Shown piece by piece: positions 50,122 to 58,541 of a DNA stretch of 64,000 nt. The notes under the pieces were generated by a model. The model was given only the letters and a program-made list of their open reading frames with translations. It had not been told where the DNA came from and did not search any database. This DNA is from Actinomadura craniellae (GTDB lineage: Bacteria; Actinomycetota; Actinomycetes; Streptosporangiales; Streptosporangiaceae). A program made the position numbers and the translations under genes. The first letter of the stretch is position 1. Each line of letters begins with the position of its first letter. Location of the stretch: the NCBI RefSeq assembly GCF_003289645.1, contig NZ_QLYX01000014.1, forward strand, positions 124,001 through 188,000, written 5' to 3'.

Positions 50122-51354
50122 ATGAGTCAGATCGGGACTCTGGCCGACCCCCTGGACATATTGGGGCGTCTGCTGGCCTTCGACGGGAAACAGAACCCCT
50201 ATCCGCTGTACGAGGAGATGCGCGCGCACGGCCCGCTGGCCGACCTGGACGGCGCCCACTTCTTCGTCACCGGTTACACCGAATGCGCGCGGGCGCTGCG
50301 CGAACCGGACCTGCTGTCCACCGACGCCGCCGTCCAGGACCTCAGGCTGCCCGGCTGGCGCGAGCACTCCTCCTGGCGCTGGCTCACCAAGAACATGCTG
50401 TTCTCCAACGACCCCGACCACGAGCGGCTGCGCCGCTTCTTCGGCACCGCGTTCTCCGCCCGCAGCGTCGCCGGGCTGCGGCCCATGGTGGAACGGCTCG
50501 CCGACGACGCCGTGGAGCACGTCGCCGGGCTCGGCGCGGACGGCGCGGTCGTCGACCTGGTCCCGGAATTCTCCTACCGCTTCGCGACGTCCGTCATCGG
50601 GGAACTGCTCGGCATCCCGCCGGAGCGGCAGCCGGGGCTGCGCGGGATCATCGGCGACATCACCACCGCCCTCGACCCGATCGGCGACCTCCGCCAGCTC
50701 GAACCGGGCGACGCCGCCATGGACCGGCTAGCCGAGTACTTCTACGAGCTCGTCGCCCGCCGCCGGGCGGACCCCGGGCCGGACCTGACCAGCTCCTTCA
50801 TCCGCGCCCGCGACGAGAGCGACGACATCACCGACGAGGATCTCGTCGCCAACCTGATGCTGCTGCTCGTCGCCGCCGCCGAGGCACCGCAGGACCTGCT
50901 GAGCAACACGGTGCGGCTGGCCATCGAACACCCCGAGCACGCGGCCCGGCTCCGGGCGGACCAGGGGACGGCCCCGGGCTTCGTCGACGAGACCCTGCGC
51001 TACGACCCGGCGGTGCAGGCGCTGAACCGGGTGGCGGCGCGGGACCTGGAGTTCTTCGGCGCCACCGTGCGCGCCGGTGTCCCGGTGACGCTGCTCATCG
51101 CCGCGGGCAACCGCGACCCGCGCCGGTTCGCCGACCCCGGCCGCTTCGACCCGGCCCGGACCGACAACCAGCCGCTCACGCTGAGCGCCGGGGCGCACTA
51201 CTGCCTGGGCGCCGCGCTGGCCCGGATGTCCGCCGAGACCGTCGTGCCGAAGCTGCTGCGCCGGCTGCCCGGGCTGGCGCTCGCCGAGCCGCCCACCTTC
51301 CGCGACCAGCTCGTCCAGCGCGGCCACGACCGGCTGCCGGTCACCACGGGTTGA
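50122..51354 (+). CDS. Cytochrome P450, putative polyyne-tailoring oxygenase
   Basis: Heme monooxygenase of 410 residues. The heme loop is LSAGAHYCLG with ligand Cys361; the usual Phe is Leu. The ExxR motif is ETLRY. The I-helix reads VAAAEAP (Glu254, Ala255), so the conserved Thr of the A/G-G-x-D/E-T motif is replaced by Ala. P450s lacking that Thr often rely on substrate-assisted proton delivery. GGAAGTGAA precedes ATG 50122. It is followed after 15 bases by a degenerate alpha/beta hydrolase, and it lies next to a polyyne core, where P450s usually hydroxylate the chain. Confidence 0.9.
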   Translation: MSQIGTLADPLDILGRLLAFDGKQNPYPLYEEMRAHGPLADLDGAHFFVTGYTECARALREPDLLSTDAAVQDLRLPGWREHSSWRWLTKNMLFSNDPDHERLRRFFGTAFSARSVAGLRPMVERLADDAVEHVAGLGADGAVVDLVPEFSYRFATSVIGELLGIPPERQPGLRGIIGDITTALDPIGDLRQLEPGDAAMDRLAEYFYELVARRRADPGPDLTSSFIRARDESDDITDEDLVANLMLLLVAAAEAPQDLLSNTVRLAIEHPEHAARLRADQGTAPGFVDETLRYDPAVQALNRVAARDLEFFGATVRAGVPVTLLIAAGNRDPRRFADPGRFDPARTDNQPLTLSAGAHYCLGAALARMSAETVVPKLLRRLPGLALAEPPTFRDQLVQRGHDRLPVTTG

Positions 51355-51369
51355 AAGGAGAAAGCCCCT

Positions 51370-52266
51370 ATGTCCGACTCCACCGATGAGCTCAGCGACG
51401 CCCGGCTCGCAGCCTCCCTGGACGGCGACTTCCACAGCCGGTACGCCGAGGTCAACGGGATCCGGCTGCACTACGTGATCGGCGGGGCGGGCGAGCCGCT
51501 GGTCCTGCTGCCCGGCTGGCCCGAGACCTGGTGGGAGTACCGCAAGGTCATGCCGGCCCTGGCGACCCGGTACCGGGTGATCGTCGTCGACATCCGCGGG
51601 ATGGGCGGCTCGGACAAGCCCGACTCGGGCTTCGAGAAGAAGTCGATGGCCGGGGACGTCCGCGAGCTGGTCCGCCGGCTCGGGTACGAGAAGGTCGACA
51701 TCGCCGGGCACGGCATCGGCGCCATGATCGCGTTCAGCTACGCCGCCGTCCACCCGGAGGCGACCCGGCGGCTCGCGGTGCTGAACACCACGCACATCGA
51801 CGAGAGCTACTACGAGTTCCCCATGCTGCCGCGCCCCGGCGACCCGCCCCCGCACCGCTGGTGGCTGGCCTTCCAGCAGGTCCAGGAGCTGCCCGTGCAG
51901 CTCCTCACCGGGCGGGCCAGGCTCATCATCGACTACATGTTCGGCCTCAGCCTGGTGGACCCGGACGCGATCACCCCCTTCGACCGGGACGTCTACGCCC
52001 GGGCGTACTCCCCCGCCGAGGCGATCCGGGCCAGCCAGGGCTGGTTCCAGGCCTACCAGCAGGACATCGAGGACTTCCTCGGCTACGACAAGATCTCCGT
52101 GCCGATGCTGGGGCTGGCCTACGGCCCCTTCTTCGACTACATGAAGCAGGTGCTGCCCGGCCAGGGCACCGACGTGCGGATGGCCGAGATCGAGGGCACC
52201 CGCAACTACCTGGTCGAGGAGCAACCCGAGGCCGTCGTCCGGGAGTTCTTCGCGTTCTTCACCTGA
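51370..52266 (+). CDS. Catalytically degenerate alpha/beta-hydrolase-fold protein (epoxide hydrolase relative)
   Basis: 298 residues with overall epoxide-hydrolase/haloalkane-dehalogenase-like fold (VVDIRGMGGSDKP, RLGYEKVDIAGHGIGAM). Three catalytic positions are changed. The HGxP oxyanion motif is PGWP (48-51). The nucleophile elbow G-H-D/S-x-G reads GHGIG with Gly115 in place of Asp/Ser. The C-terminal His position is Asn279 (GTRNYLVEEQPE instead of a G-H-x(3)-EE-x-PE pattern). The gene is otherwise intact, so a non-hydrolytic role is likely. It is translated with the P450. Confidence 0.82.
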   Translation: MSDSTDELSDARLAASLDGDFHSRYAEVNGIRLHYVIGGAGEPLVLLPGWPETWWEYRKVMPALATRYRVIVVDIRGMGGSDKPDSGFEKKSMAGDVRELVRRLGYEKVDIAGHGIGAMIAFSYAAVHPEATRRLAVLNTTHIDESYYEFPMLPRPGDPPPHRWWLAFQQVQELPVQLLTGRARLIIDYMFGLSLVDPDAITPFDRDVYARAYSPAEAIRASQGWFQAYQQDIEDFLGYDKISVPMLGLAYGPFFDYMKQVLPGQGTDVRMAEIEGTRNYLVEEQPEAVVREFFAFFT

Positions 52267-52275
52267 GCGAACGGA

Positions 52276-52305
52276 GCAGGGGCCGCCCCGCGGGGCGGCC
52301 CCTGC
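52276..52305. terminator. Perfect 30-bp palindrome, bidirectional terminator
   Basis: A GC-only inverted repeat without mismatches lies between the convergent hydrolase-fold and rubredoxin genes, followed by CCTTTA on the plus strand. It separates the two arms of the polyyne cluster. Confidence 0.8.
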
Positions 52306-52313
52306 CCTTTACC

Positions 52314-52502
52314 TCACAGCGGCGACATCACGAAGTCCTCCTTGCTGACGCCGCACTCGGGGCAGGCCCAGTCGTCGGGGATCTCGTCCCAGGAGGTGCC
52401 GGGCGCGATGCCCTCCTCCGGCAGCCCCTGGTCCTCGTAGTAGACGAAACCGCAGACCAGGCACATCCAGGCCCGTCCCTTGACGGCGGTCTCGGCGGTC
52501 AT
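52314..52502 (-). CDS. Rubredoxin
   Basis: Iron-sulfur electron carrier of 62 residues with Cys14, Cys17, Cys47 and Cys50 in CxxCG and CPxCG loops. Rubredoxins supply electrons to membrane-bound di-iron oxygenases and desaturases. In polyyne clusters a rubredoxin gene follows the desaturases and hydrolase, as here. Its start overlaps the hydrolase stop by four bases, so it is the last gene of the operon. Confidence 0.93.
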   Translation of the reverse strand: MTAETAVKGRAWMCLVCGFVYYEDQGLPEEGIAPGTSWDEIPDDWACPECGVSKEDFVMSPL

Positions 52503-53359
52503 CGCGCCTTCTCCTCGTCCTTGATGCCGTGCCCGCTGACGAACGCCGAGATCAGCTCCTTGACCTCGGGCGCCATCAGGATCCCGATATGGCCGGTGCC
52601 CGGCGCCCGCTCCAGCCGCACGTCGCGCAGCCCGGCCGCCACCGCCTCCGCCTCGGCGAACGGCACCACGTCGTCGCCCGGGTCGTGGACGGCCAGCACC
52701 GGGCAGTCGAGGTCACCGCCCAGCCCCACCACGTCCCAGTGGCTCACCGGCACCCCGTTACGCCGGTGCAGCTCGCGGTAGATCCGCCGCACGGTCGGCC
52801 GGGCCAGCCGCAGCTCGCCGCGCGACCAGCGTTCGAGCACCCCGGTGAGAGTGCAGGCCGGCGCGACCAGGGCGAGGCAGTCGATCGGCGCGGCGGGGCG
52901 GGCGGCGACCGCCCCGACGGACGCGATCGAACCGAGCGAGTGCGCCACGATCACCCGGACGTCGCCGAGCGTGTCGAGGACCGCGCCCACCGCCCGGGTG
53001 AACTGGGTCATCGTCGCCTGGGAACCCTCGGCCACCCCGTGCCCGGGAGCGTCGAAGGCGGCCACCCGGTAGCCGAGCGCGCGCAGCGGCGGGATCAGGC
53101 TGTGCATGCTGCTGCTGTCGGTGCCCCAGCCGTGCACCAGCAGGGCGGTCGGCCCGCCCTCGCCCCACAGGTACCCGCCGCGCACGTCCGGGTCGCCCTC
53201 GACCGGGAACCCGCGCGAGCCCAGCGGGGGCAGGTCGTCGGGGTACACGCCGAGGGCGCGGGTGGTGCTGAAGGCGTCGGTCGCGCGCCGCCCGGCGAAT
53301 CCGGGCGCCAGGCGGCCGAGCGCGGCGTAGCCGGACCGCCGCAGCGCGACCGGCGTCAC
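52499..53359 (-). CDS. Alpha/beta hydrolase, putative polyyne chain-releasing thioesterase
   Basis: 286 residues with an intact hydrolase triad: nucleophile Ser141 in AHSLGS, an Asp in HDPGDDVVP and a His in GTGHIGI. HGWGTDSSS forms the oxyanion loop. In polyyne clusters a hydrolase in this position releases the finished acyl chain from the acyl carrier protein. GTG 53359 overlaps the desaturase stop by four bases, matching tight coupling across the operon. Confidence 0.85.
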   Translation of the reverse strand: MTPVALRRSGYAALGRLAPGFAGRRATDAFSTTRALGVYPDDLPPLGSRGFPVEGDPDVRGGYLWGEGGPTALLVHGWGTDSSSMHSLIPPLRALGYRVAAFDAPGHGVAEGSQATMTQFTRAVGAVLDTLGDVRVIVAHSLGSIASVGAVAARPAAPIDCLALVAPACTLTGVLERWSRGELRLARPTVRRIYRELHRRNGVPVSHWDVVGLGGDLDCPVLAVHDPGDDVVPFAEAEAVAAGLRDVRLERAPGTGHIGILMAPEVKELISAFVSGHGIKDEEKAR

Positions 53360-54459
53360 GGAGCGGTCCCCACGGCCTGCCGTTCCCGCTGCTCGGGGGC
53401 GACCTGCTGCCGGCCGAAGTCGGCGTAGAAGCCGGACTCGGTGTCGTAGAAGTGCAGCCGGCGGACGATCCGCCACAGGTGCCGCGCCTTCAGGTCCTGC
53501 TCCCGCACCATGCCCGGGTAGGCGGCCTTCAGCGCCTCCTGGGCCTTGGGCAGGTTGTAGAACGGGACGGGCGGCGCGACGTGGTGCGCGGTGTGCACCG
53601 AGATGTTGTGGGTGAGGAACAGCAGCCACCGGGGGTAGCGGTAGTCGGTGGTCAGCAGCAGCCGGCCGGCGTTCTTCGTCCAGTGCTCGGACGTCAGGTA
53701 GGGGACGTCGGAGGCGCTGTGGTGCATCAGCGTGGTGGCGCTGAACCACGCGTGGATGGCGAACCAGGGTGCCACGAAGTACAGCAGCAGCCCGGTGAAC
53801 CCGGTGAAGTAGATCAGCGGCGGGAAGTACAGCGCGGACGCCACCAGCACGAACACGATCGAGCGCCGCACGTCGCGCCGCATCTCCCGCTTCGGGAAGA
53901 ACCCCGGCCGGAAACCCGACACCCGCCAGTAGTTGATCGTGCCCGCCCAGAACGCGACGGTCCGGGTACCGGCATAGATCACCTTGTCCCACCACGGCAT
54001 GCGGTCGTACAGCGCCGCCGGGATCGGTCGCCAGTCGGTGTCCAGCTCCAGATTGTTGGTGTGGGTGTGGTGCAGGTTGTGCACGTGCCGCCAGGCATGG
54101 AACGGATAGATCAGCGGCAGCAGTGACACGTGCCCGACGAGGGAGTTGAACTTCCGCGACCGCGAGAACGAGCCGTGCCCGCAGTCGTGCGCGATGCAGT
54201 GCAGGCCCCAGCCGCCCAGGCCCGCCACCACCCACAGCGGCAGGTACAGCGCCCAGTGCGGGGCGGCGGCGATGCCGGCCAGCGCCCCCAGGTACAGGGC
54301 CCAGCTCACGGCGAAACCGAGCAGCCCGCGCCACACCCGCGGCGTGAAGTACTCGCGGGGGATCGCCTGCGCCAGCCGCTCCCCCTTGATCTCCTCGGAC
54401 TTGCGCATGAACTCGGCGAAATTCTCGTCTGGAGCGGCGGGAAAACGGTAGGTCGCCAT
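53356..54459 (-). CDS. Membrane fatty acid desaturase/acetylenase (DesA-like)
   Basis: 367-residue di-iron membrane enzyme. His boxes HDCGH (91-95), HNLHH (127-131) and HTAHH (289-293) are complete, with four transmembrane segments between them. It belongs to the delta-12/omega-3 type rather than the delta-9 acyl-CoA type. In polyyne clusters the desaturase after the acyl carrier protein belongs to this class. It overlaps the hydrolase gene by four bases. Confidence 0.9.
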   Translation of the reverse strand: MATYRFPAAPDENFAEFMRKSEEIKGERLAQAIPREYFTPRVWRGLLGFAVSWALYLGALAGIAAAPHWALYLPLWVVAGLGGWGLHCIAHDCGHGSFSRSRKFNSLVGHVSLLPLIYPFHAWRHVHNLHHTHTNNLELDTDWRPIPAALYDRMPWWDKVIYAGTRTVAFWAGTINYWRVSGFRPGFFPKREMRRDVRRSIVFVLVASALYFPPLIYFTGFTGLLLYFVAPWFAIHAWFSATTLMHHSASDVPYLTSEHWTKNAGRLLLTTDYRYPRWLLFLTHNISVHTAHHVAPPVPFYNLPKAQEALKAAYPGMVREQDLKARHLWRIVRRLHFYDTESGFYADFGRQQVAPEQRERQAVGTAP

Positions 54460-54474
54460 GGTTTCCGTCCTCGG

Positions 54475-54768
54475 TTATGAATGGCCGGCGAGACCGAGTT
54501 CTTTGGCCAGGTATCCGCTCAGGTCGTCCACCGTCTGGTACTCGTACAGCAGCCCGGGGGAAAGGCGCCGCTCCACGATTTTCTCCAGCGATCCGGAGAC
54601 CTGGACGGCGACCCGGGAATCGAGGCCGTACGCCTCGAACGTCTTCTTGGTGTCGATGTTCTCGGGAGATTCGCCGACCCGTTCCGCCAGGTGCTCGATC
54701 AGCCAGCGGCGGATCGACTCCGCGGTGCGCGGCCCCTCGAATTCGACTTTCTTCTTGCGTCTGAACAT
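54475..54768 (-). CDS. Stand-alone acyl carrier protein
   Basis: 97 residues with phosphopantetheine attachment Ser51 in YGLDSRVAV. The Arg after Ser and the basic N-terminus (MFRRKKK) resemble PKS-type carriers loaded by fatty acyl-AMP ligases, as in JamC-like proteins. It is expected to carry the fatty acyl chain through successive desaturation and acetylenation. It lies between two desaturase genes. Confidence 0.9.
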   Translation of the reverse strand: MFRRKKKVEFEGPRTAESIRRWLIEHLAERVGESPENIDTKKTFEAYGLDSRVAVQVSGSLEKIVERRLSPGLLYEYQTVDDLSGYLAKELGLAGHS

Positions 54769-54788
54769 CGGGTTCCCGTTCTCGTCGG

Positions 54789-55757
54789 TCAGTTGGTTCC
54801 GGGTTCGGCCGCGGGGCGTTTGCGGGCCCGGCGGGCGGCGATGGCGGCGGCGTCCGGCTGGCGCAGGTTCCACACCACCCGCAGCCGGCCGAGCCCGGTC
54901 AGCACCCAGCCGCTGAGGTCGGGCTCCCACGGGCGGACGGCGTGCCGGTAGGAGCCGGGGAAGGCGTGGTGGTTGTTCTGCAGGCCCTCGCCGAAAGTGA
55001 AGATCGCCACCGGCCAGTTGTTGGCGCTGCGGTCGCCGTTGTCGAAGGGCCGGCCGCCGATCATGTGGCTGAGCGAGCCGACGCACCAAGCCGCCTGGTT
55101 GGCCAGGAACATCCGGGCCAGCCCGCCGAACAGGAAGCCGGTGAGCAGCGCCATGGGCGTCCGCTCCACCGCGAAGCCGATCAGCGCGGGCAGCGCCAGG
55201 CCGAGCAGCAGCCACAGCTGGTAGGTGCGGTGGTAGAAGAACAGCCGGCGGTCGCGCAGCACGTCCGGCGCCCAGAAGCGCCAGCTCGAACTCTCGTCGC
55301 TGAGCATCCACGGCATGTGCGCCCACCACAGGCCGCGCAGCCTGGCGCCCAGGCCGTCGCCGGAGAGGTTAGGCGAGTGCGGGTCGCCCTCCCGGTCGCT
55401 GAAGCGGTGGTGCCGGCGGTGCGTGGTGACCCAGTACATGATCGGGCCCTGGCCGCCCATCGAGCCGCTGATCATGAGGGCGCCCTCGAAGAACCGCGAG
55501 GTGCGGAACGACTTGTGCGCGAGATAGCGGTGGAAGCCGATGGTGATGCCGGCCATGTGGACGAAGTACATCCCCGCGAAGAGCCACAGGTCGGTCGCGG
55601 TGTACCAGCCGTTCCAGAGGAAGATCGCGGCCGCGACGGTGCCCAGACCGGGCAGCGTCATGGTCGCGAACGCGGTGATCCATTTGATCCGGGCGCTCGC
55701 CGGGTCGAGCTTGACGATCGATCCTTCCGGCGGCGCGGAAATCGTTGCCGTGGACAC
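54789..55757 (-). CDS. Acyl desaturase/acetylenase (delta-9 type) with altered third His box
   Basis: 322-residue membrane desaturase. His boxes HRYLAH (76-81) and HRRHH (113-117) are standard. The third, usually HNxHH, reads QNNHH (260-264), so its first His is Gln. Such variants exist in bacterial desaturases, but the change could affect iron binding or reaction outcome (double versus triple bond). GGAGG lies nine bases before GTG 55757. Co-transcribed with the second delta-9-type gene. Confidence 0.88.
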   Translation of the reverse strand: MSTATISAPPEGSIVKLDPASARIKWITAFATMTLPGLGTVAAAIFLWNGWYTATDLWLFAGMYFVHMAGITIGFHRYLAHKSFRTSRFFEGALMISGSMGGQGPIMYWVTTHRRHHRFSDREGDPHSPNLSGDGLGARLRGLWWAHMPWMLSDESSSWRFWAPDVLRDRRLFFYHRTYQLWLLLGLALPALIGFAVERTPMALLTGFLFGGLARMFLANQAAWCVGSLSHMIGGRPFDNGDRSANNWPVAIFTFGEGLQNNHHAFPGSYRHAVRPWEPDLSGWVLTGLGRLRVVWNLRQPDAAAIAARRARKRPAAEPGTN

Positions 55758-55772
55758 GGTGGACTGGCCTCC

Positions 55773-56669
55773 CTACTTCTTCGCTCGGCGATAGCGCACG
55801 TCGGACGCCAGCCCGACAAGGTCGAGGGTGCGGATGAACATTCCGGTGACGTCGATCTGCCAGAAGGAGTGCCGGTTGGTGGCGAGCGCGGGCTGCGAGT
55901 GGTGGTTGTTGTGCCAGGAGCCGCCCACGGACAGCGGCGCGAGCGGGGCGACGTTGCGGCTGTTGTCGCGGGTCCGGTAGGGCCGGTTGCCCAGCGTGTG
56001 GCCGATCGAGTTGACGCTCCAGGTGACCTGGTCGAGCAGGAAGATCCGGGCCAGCCCGCCCCACAGGAACCCGCCGGCCGCACCTTCGGCACCGCCCAGC
56101 AGCCCGCCGATCGCGGCGGGGATCGCCAGGCCCAGCAGGACCCAGCCGAAGTAGTACTGGTTGACCTTCATGACCAGGCGGTCCCGGACCAGGTCCGACA
56201 CGTGCCTGGTCCACCCGGCGCGGCGGATGGTGAACAGCCAGCCGGCGTGCCCGTGCCAGAGGCCGCGCAGCCTGCCCCGCAGCCCGGGGCCGAGCGGGCG
56301 GGGCGAGTGCGGGTCGCCGTCCCGGTCGGTGCAGGCGTGGTGCTGGCGGTGGACGGCCACCCAGAACAGGATCGGTCCCTGCGCCGCCATGCTCCCGGTG
56401 ACCCCCAGGAACGCGGTCACCGCCGGGCCCGCGGTGAACGAGCGGTGCGAGAAGAAGCGGTGCAGCCCGCCCTCCACCCCGAGCGCCGTCACCAGGTACA
56501 TGCCGGCGAGCAGGGCCAGGTCGCGGAGGGTGAACCCGTAGCGGAGGGAGAACGCCAGCGCGGCCACGAAGCCGAGCGCGGGCAGTCCCACGGTGACGTA
56601 GGCCATCCGGCGGGCCAGGACGTCGGTGTCGCCGCCGTGTACCGGTGCGGCCTCAAGGGGTCGGGTCAT
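55773..56669 (-). CDS. Acyl desaturase/acetylenase (delta-9 type)
   Basis: 298-residue membrane di-iron desaturase with complete boxes HRFFSH (70-75), HRQHH (107-111) and HNNHH (253-257), and four to five transmembrane segments. It resembles JamB/CayB-type enzymes that convert a single bond in an acyl-ACP to a double or triple bond. It lies directly after the fatty acyl-AMP ligase gene (12 bases), as in known polyyne clusters. Confidence 0.9.
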   Translation of the reverse strand: MTRPLEAAPVHGGDTDVLARRMAYVTVGLPALGFVAALAFSLRYGFTLRDLALLAGMYLVTALGVEGGLHRFFSHRSFTAGPAVTAFLGVTGSMAAQGPILFWVAVHRQHHACTDRDGDPHSPRPLGPGLRGRLRGLWHGHAGWLFTIRRAGWTRHVSDLVRDRLVMKVNQYYFGWVLLGLAIPAAIGGLLGGAEGAAGGFLWGGLARIFLLDQVTWSVNSIGHTLGNRPYRTRDNSRNVAPLAPLSVGGSWHNNHHSQPALATNRHSFWQIDVTGMFIRTLDLVGLASDVRYRRAKK

Positions 56670-56681
56670 CGTGGCCTCCGG

Positions 56682-58475
56682 TCACGGCGTGTTCTCGTCA
56701 GTGGCCGGGGCGAACCGTTTGAGCGTTCCCTGGACGAACGCCTGCCGGGTGGCGTCCCGGCGCACCTTCCCGCTGGTGGTGGTGAAGATCGTGCCGACCG
56801 GGCCGAGGTGGACCGCGGCCGGCCGGACGCCGTGGTCGGCGGTCACCGCGGCCAGCACGAGGTCGCGGGCCGCGGCCACCTCGGCCGCGGTGCGCCGCCT
56901 GATCCCGTGGAACTCGGCGACGACGACCAGCGACTCGGTGGTGGCGTCGCGCAGCGAGAACGCCGCCGCCTGGCGCAGTTCGGCGCCCGCCGCCAGCACC
57001 GACCGCTCGATGTCCTGCGGGTAGAGGTTGCGGCCGGCGATGACGATCAGGTCCTTGATCCGGCCGGTGACGAACAGTTCCCCGTCCCGCAGGAAACCCA
57101 GGTCCCCGGTGCGCAGGTAGGTCGGGGGGCGCTCGCCCGCGACGGGTGCGGAGCAGGCGCCGGTGGAGAGCAGGGCGGTGAACGTCTCGGCGCTCGGCTC
57201 CGGCCGGCCGAGGTAGCCGGCGGCGACGTTCGGGCCGCCCACCCAGATCTCGCCCACCCCGTCGGGCGGCACCCGGCGCCGCGCGTCCGGGTCGGCGATG
57301 GCGACCTCGTGTCCCGCGGCCACCGCACCGCAGCTCACGATCTCGACGGCGTCCTCGCCGCCGGGCTCGGCGTCCCGGACGACCCCCTTCTCCAGCGCCG
57401 GCCGGTCCAGCCACATGGTCCGGACCGGGGCGCCGGCGGCCTTGCCGGACACGAACAGCGTCGCCTCGGCGAGGCCGTAGCAGGGGACGAGCGCCGCCGG
57501 GTCGTACCCGCGGGGGGCGAACCGCTCGGCGAAGCGCTCGACGGTGGCGGGGAACACCGGTTCGGCGCCGCAGTACACCTGCCGCAGCGAGCCCAGGTCC
57601 AGGGTCGCCAGTTCCTCGTCGGTGACGGTGTCGACGCACAGGTCGAACGCGAAGTTGGGACCGACCGAGATGGTGACCCGGTTGTCGGTGATCGCTCTGA
57701 GCCAGCGGTACGGCTGCTGGACGAAGTCCACCGGCGACATCAGCACCAGCGGCCAGCCGCTGTGCAGGGCGAGCATGATCGTGCCCATCAGGCCCATGTC
57801 GTGGTAGGGCGGTAGCCACGAGCAGCCGACGCGGTCCGCCTCGACGCCCATGTTGTGTTCCAGGACATGGCAGTTGCTGACCAGGTTGGCGTGGGTGAGC
57901 ACGATGCCCTTGGGGTCGCCGGTGGAGCCCGAGGTGTACTGCAGCAGAGCCGGGTCCGCCGGTTCCGGGAGGATGCCGGGTGCCGTGCCCGCCCGCCGGA
58001 AGAACTCCTCGTCGAGCGACAGCCAGTCCGGGGCCCGCATCCCGGGCGGTGGTTCGGCGGCCGGTGCCGCGCCGGTGCCCGCGAAGCGCGGGTGCGCGAT
58101 GACCGCGTCCGGCCGGCAGTCCTCGATGATCGAGGCGAAGCGGGCCTTGGCCCGGCGGCCGAAGGGCGGGAAAGACGGTACGGCGGTGGCGCCCGCCAGG
58201 AAGATGCCGAACAGCGCCGCGACGTAATACGGGCCGGGGTCGAGGGCGAGGACCACCCGCCGTCCGGTGAGCCCGCGATCTCTTAATTCGGCACCGACGG
58301 TGGCGGCGTGTTCGGCCACGTCGTGGTAGGTCCAGTCCACGATTTCGGTGGCCGAACCGTCAGGTGAAAAACCTTCGAGGAAACGGAATGCGAGCCGTCG
58401 TGGCTGCCGTGCCCGCTCATGCAGAATCTCGGGCAACGAGGTCGTGGGCCATTTGCTGTGGTGTTCCACGGACAC
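56682..58475 (-). CDS. Fatty acyl-AMP ligase (FAAL), putative polyyne starter activation
   Basis: ANL-superfamily adenylating enzyme of 597 residues. The core motif TSGSTGDPKG lies at 181-190, with YRTGDLGFL-type and NLYPQDIE motifs further on and a complete C-terminal domain. FAALs differ from acyl-CoA ligases by an insertion that blocks CoA; the long N-terminal region and WLPPYHDMGL pattern fit FAAL. It should activate a fatty acid and load it on the adjacent acyl carrier protein. GTG 58475 begins the family N-terminus. Confidence 0.92.
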   Translation of the reverse strand: MSVEHHSKWPTTSLPEILHERARQPRRLAFRFLEGFSPDGSATEIVDWTYHDVAEHAATVGAELRDRGLTGRRVVLALDPGPYYVAALFGIFLAGATAVPSFPPFGRRAKARFASIIEDCRPDAVIAHPRFAGTGAAPAAEPPPGMRAPDWLSLDEEFFRRAGTAPGILPEPADPALLQYTSGSTGDPKGIVLTHANLVSNCHVLEHNMGVEADRVGCSWLPPYHDMGLMGTIMLALHSGWPLVLMSPVDFVQQPYRWLRAITDNRVTISVGPNFAFDLCVDTVTDEELATLDLGSLRQVYCGAEPVFPATVERFAERFAPRGYDPAALVPCYGLAEATLFVSGKAAGAPVRTMWLDRPALEKGVVRDAEPGGEDAVEIVSCGAVAAGHEVAIADPDARRRVPPDGVGEIWVGGPNVAAGYLGRPEPSAETFTALLSTGACSAPVAGERPPTYLRTGDLGFLRDGELFVTGRIKDLIVIAGRNLYPQDIERSVLAAGAELRQAAAFSLRDATTESLVVVAEFHGIRRRTAAEVAAARDLVLAAVTADHGVRPAAVHLGPVGTIFTTTSGKVRRDATRQAFVQGTLKRFAPATDENTP

Positions 58476-58541
58476 TACACAGGTCCCCTTTTTGAAATTG
58501 TTAACCTTATGCTTCAGGTGTACTTCGAGCCTATTTCGGCC

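Noticed and set aside
51370-52266. Pseudogene call for the degenerate hydrolase
   Set aside because: No frameshift or stop, full length, good ribosome binding site and conserved fold elements; loss of only catalytic residues points to changed function.
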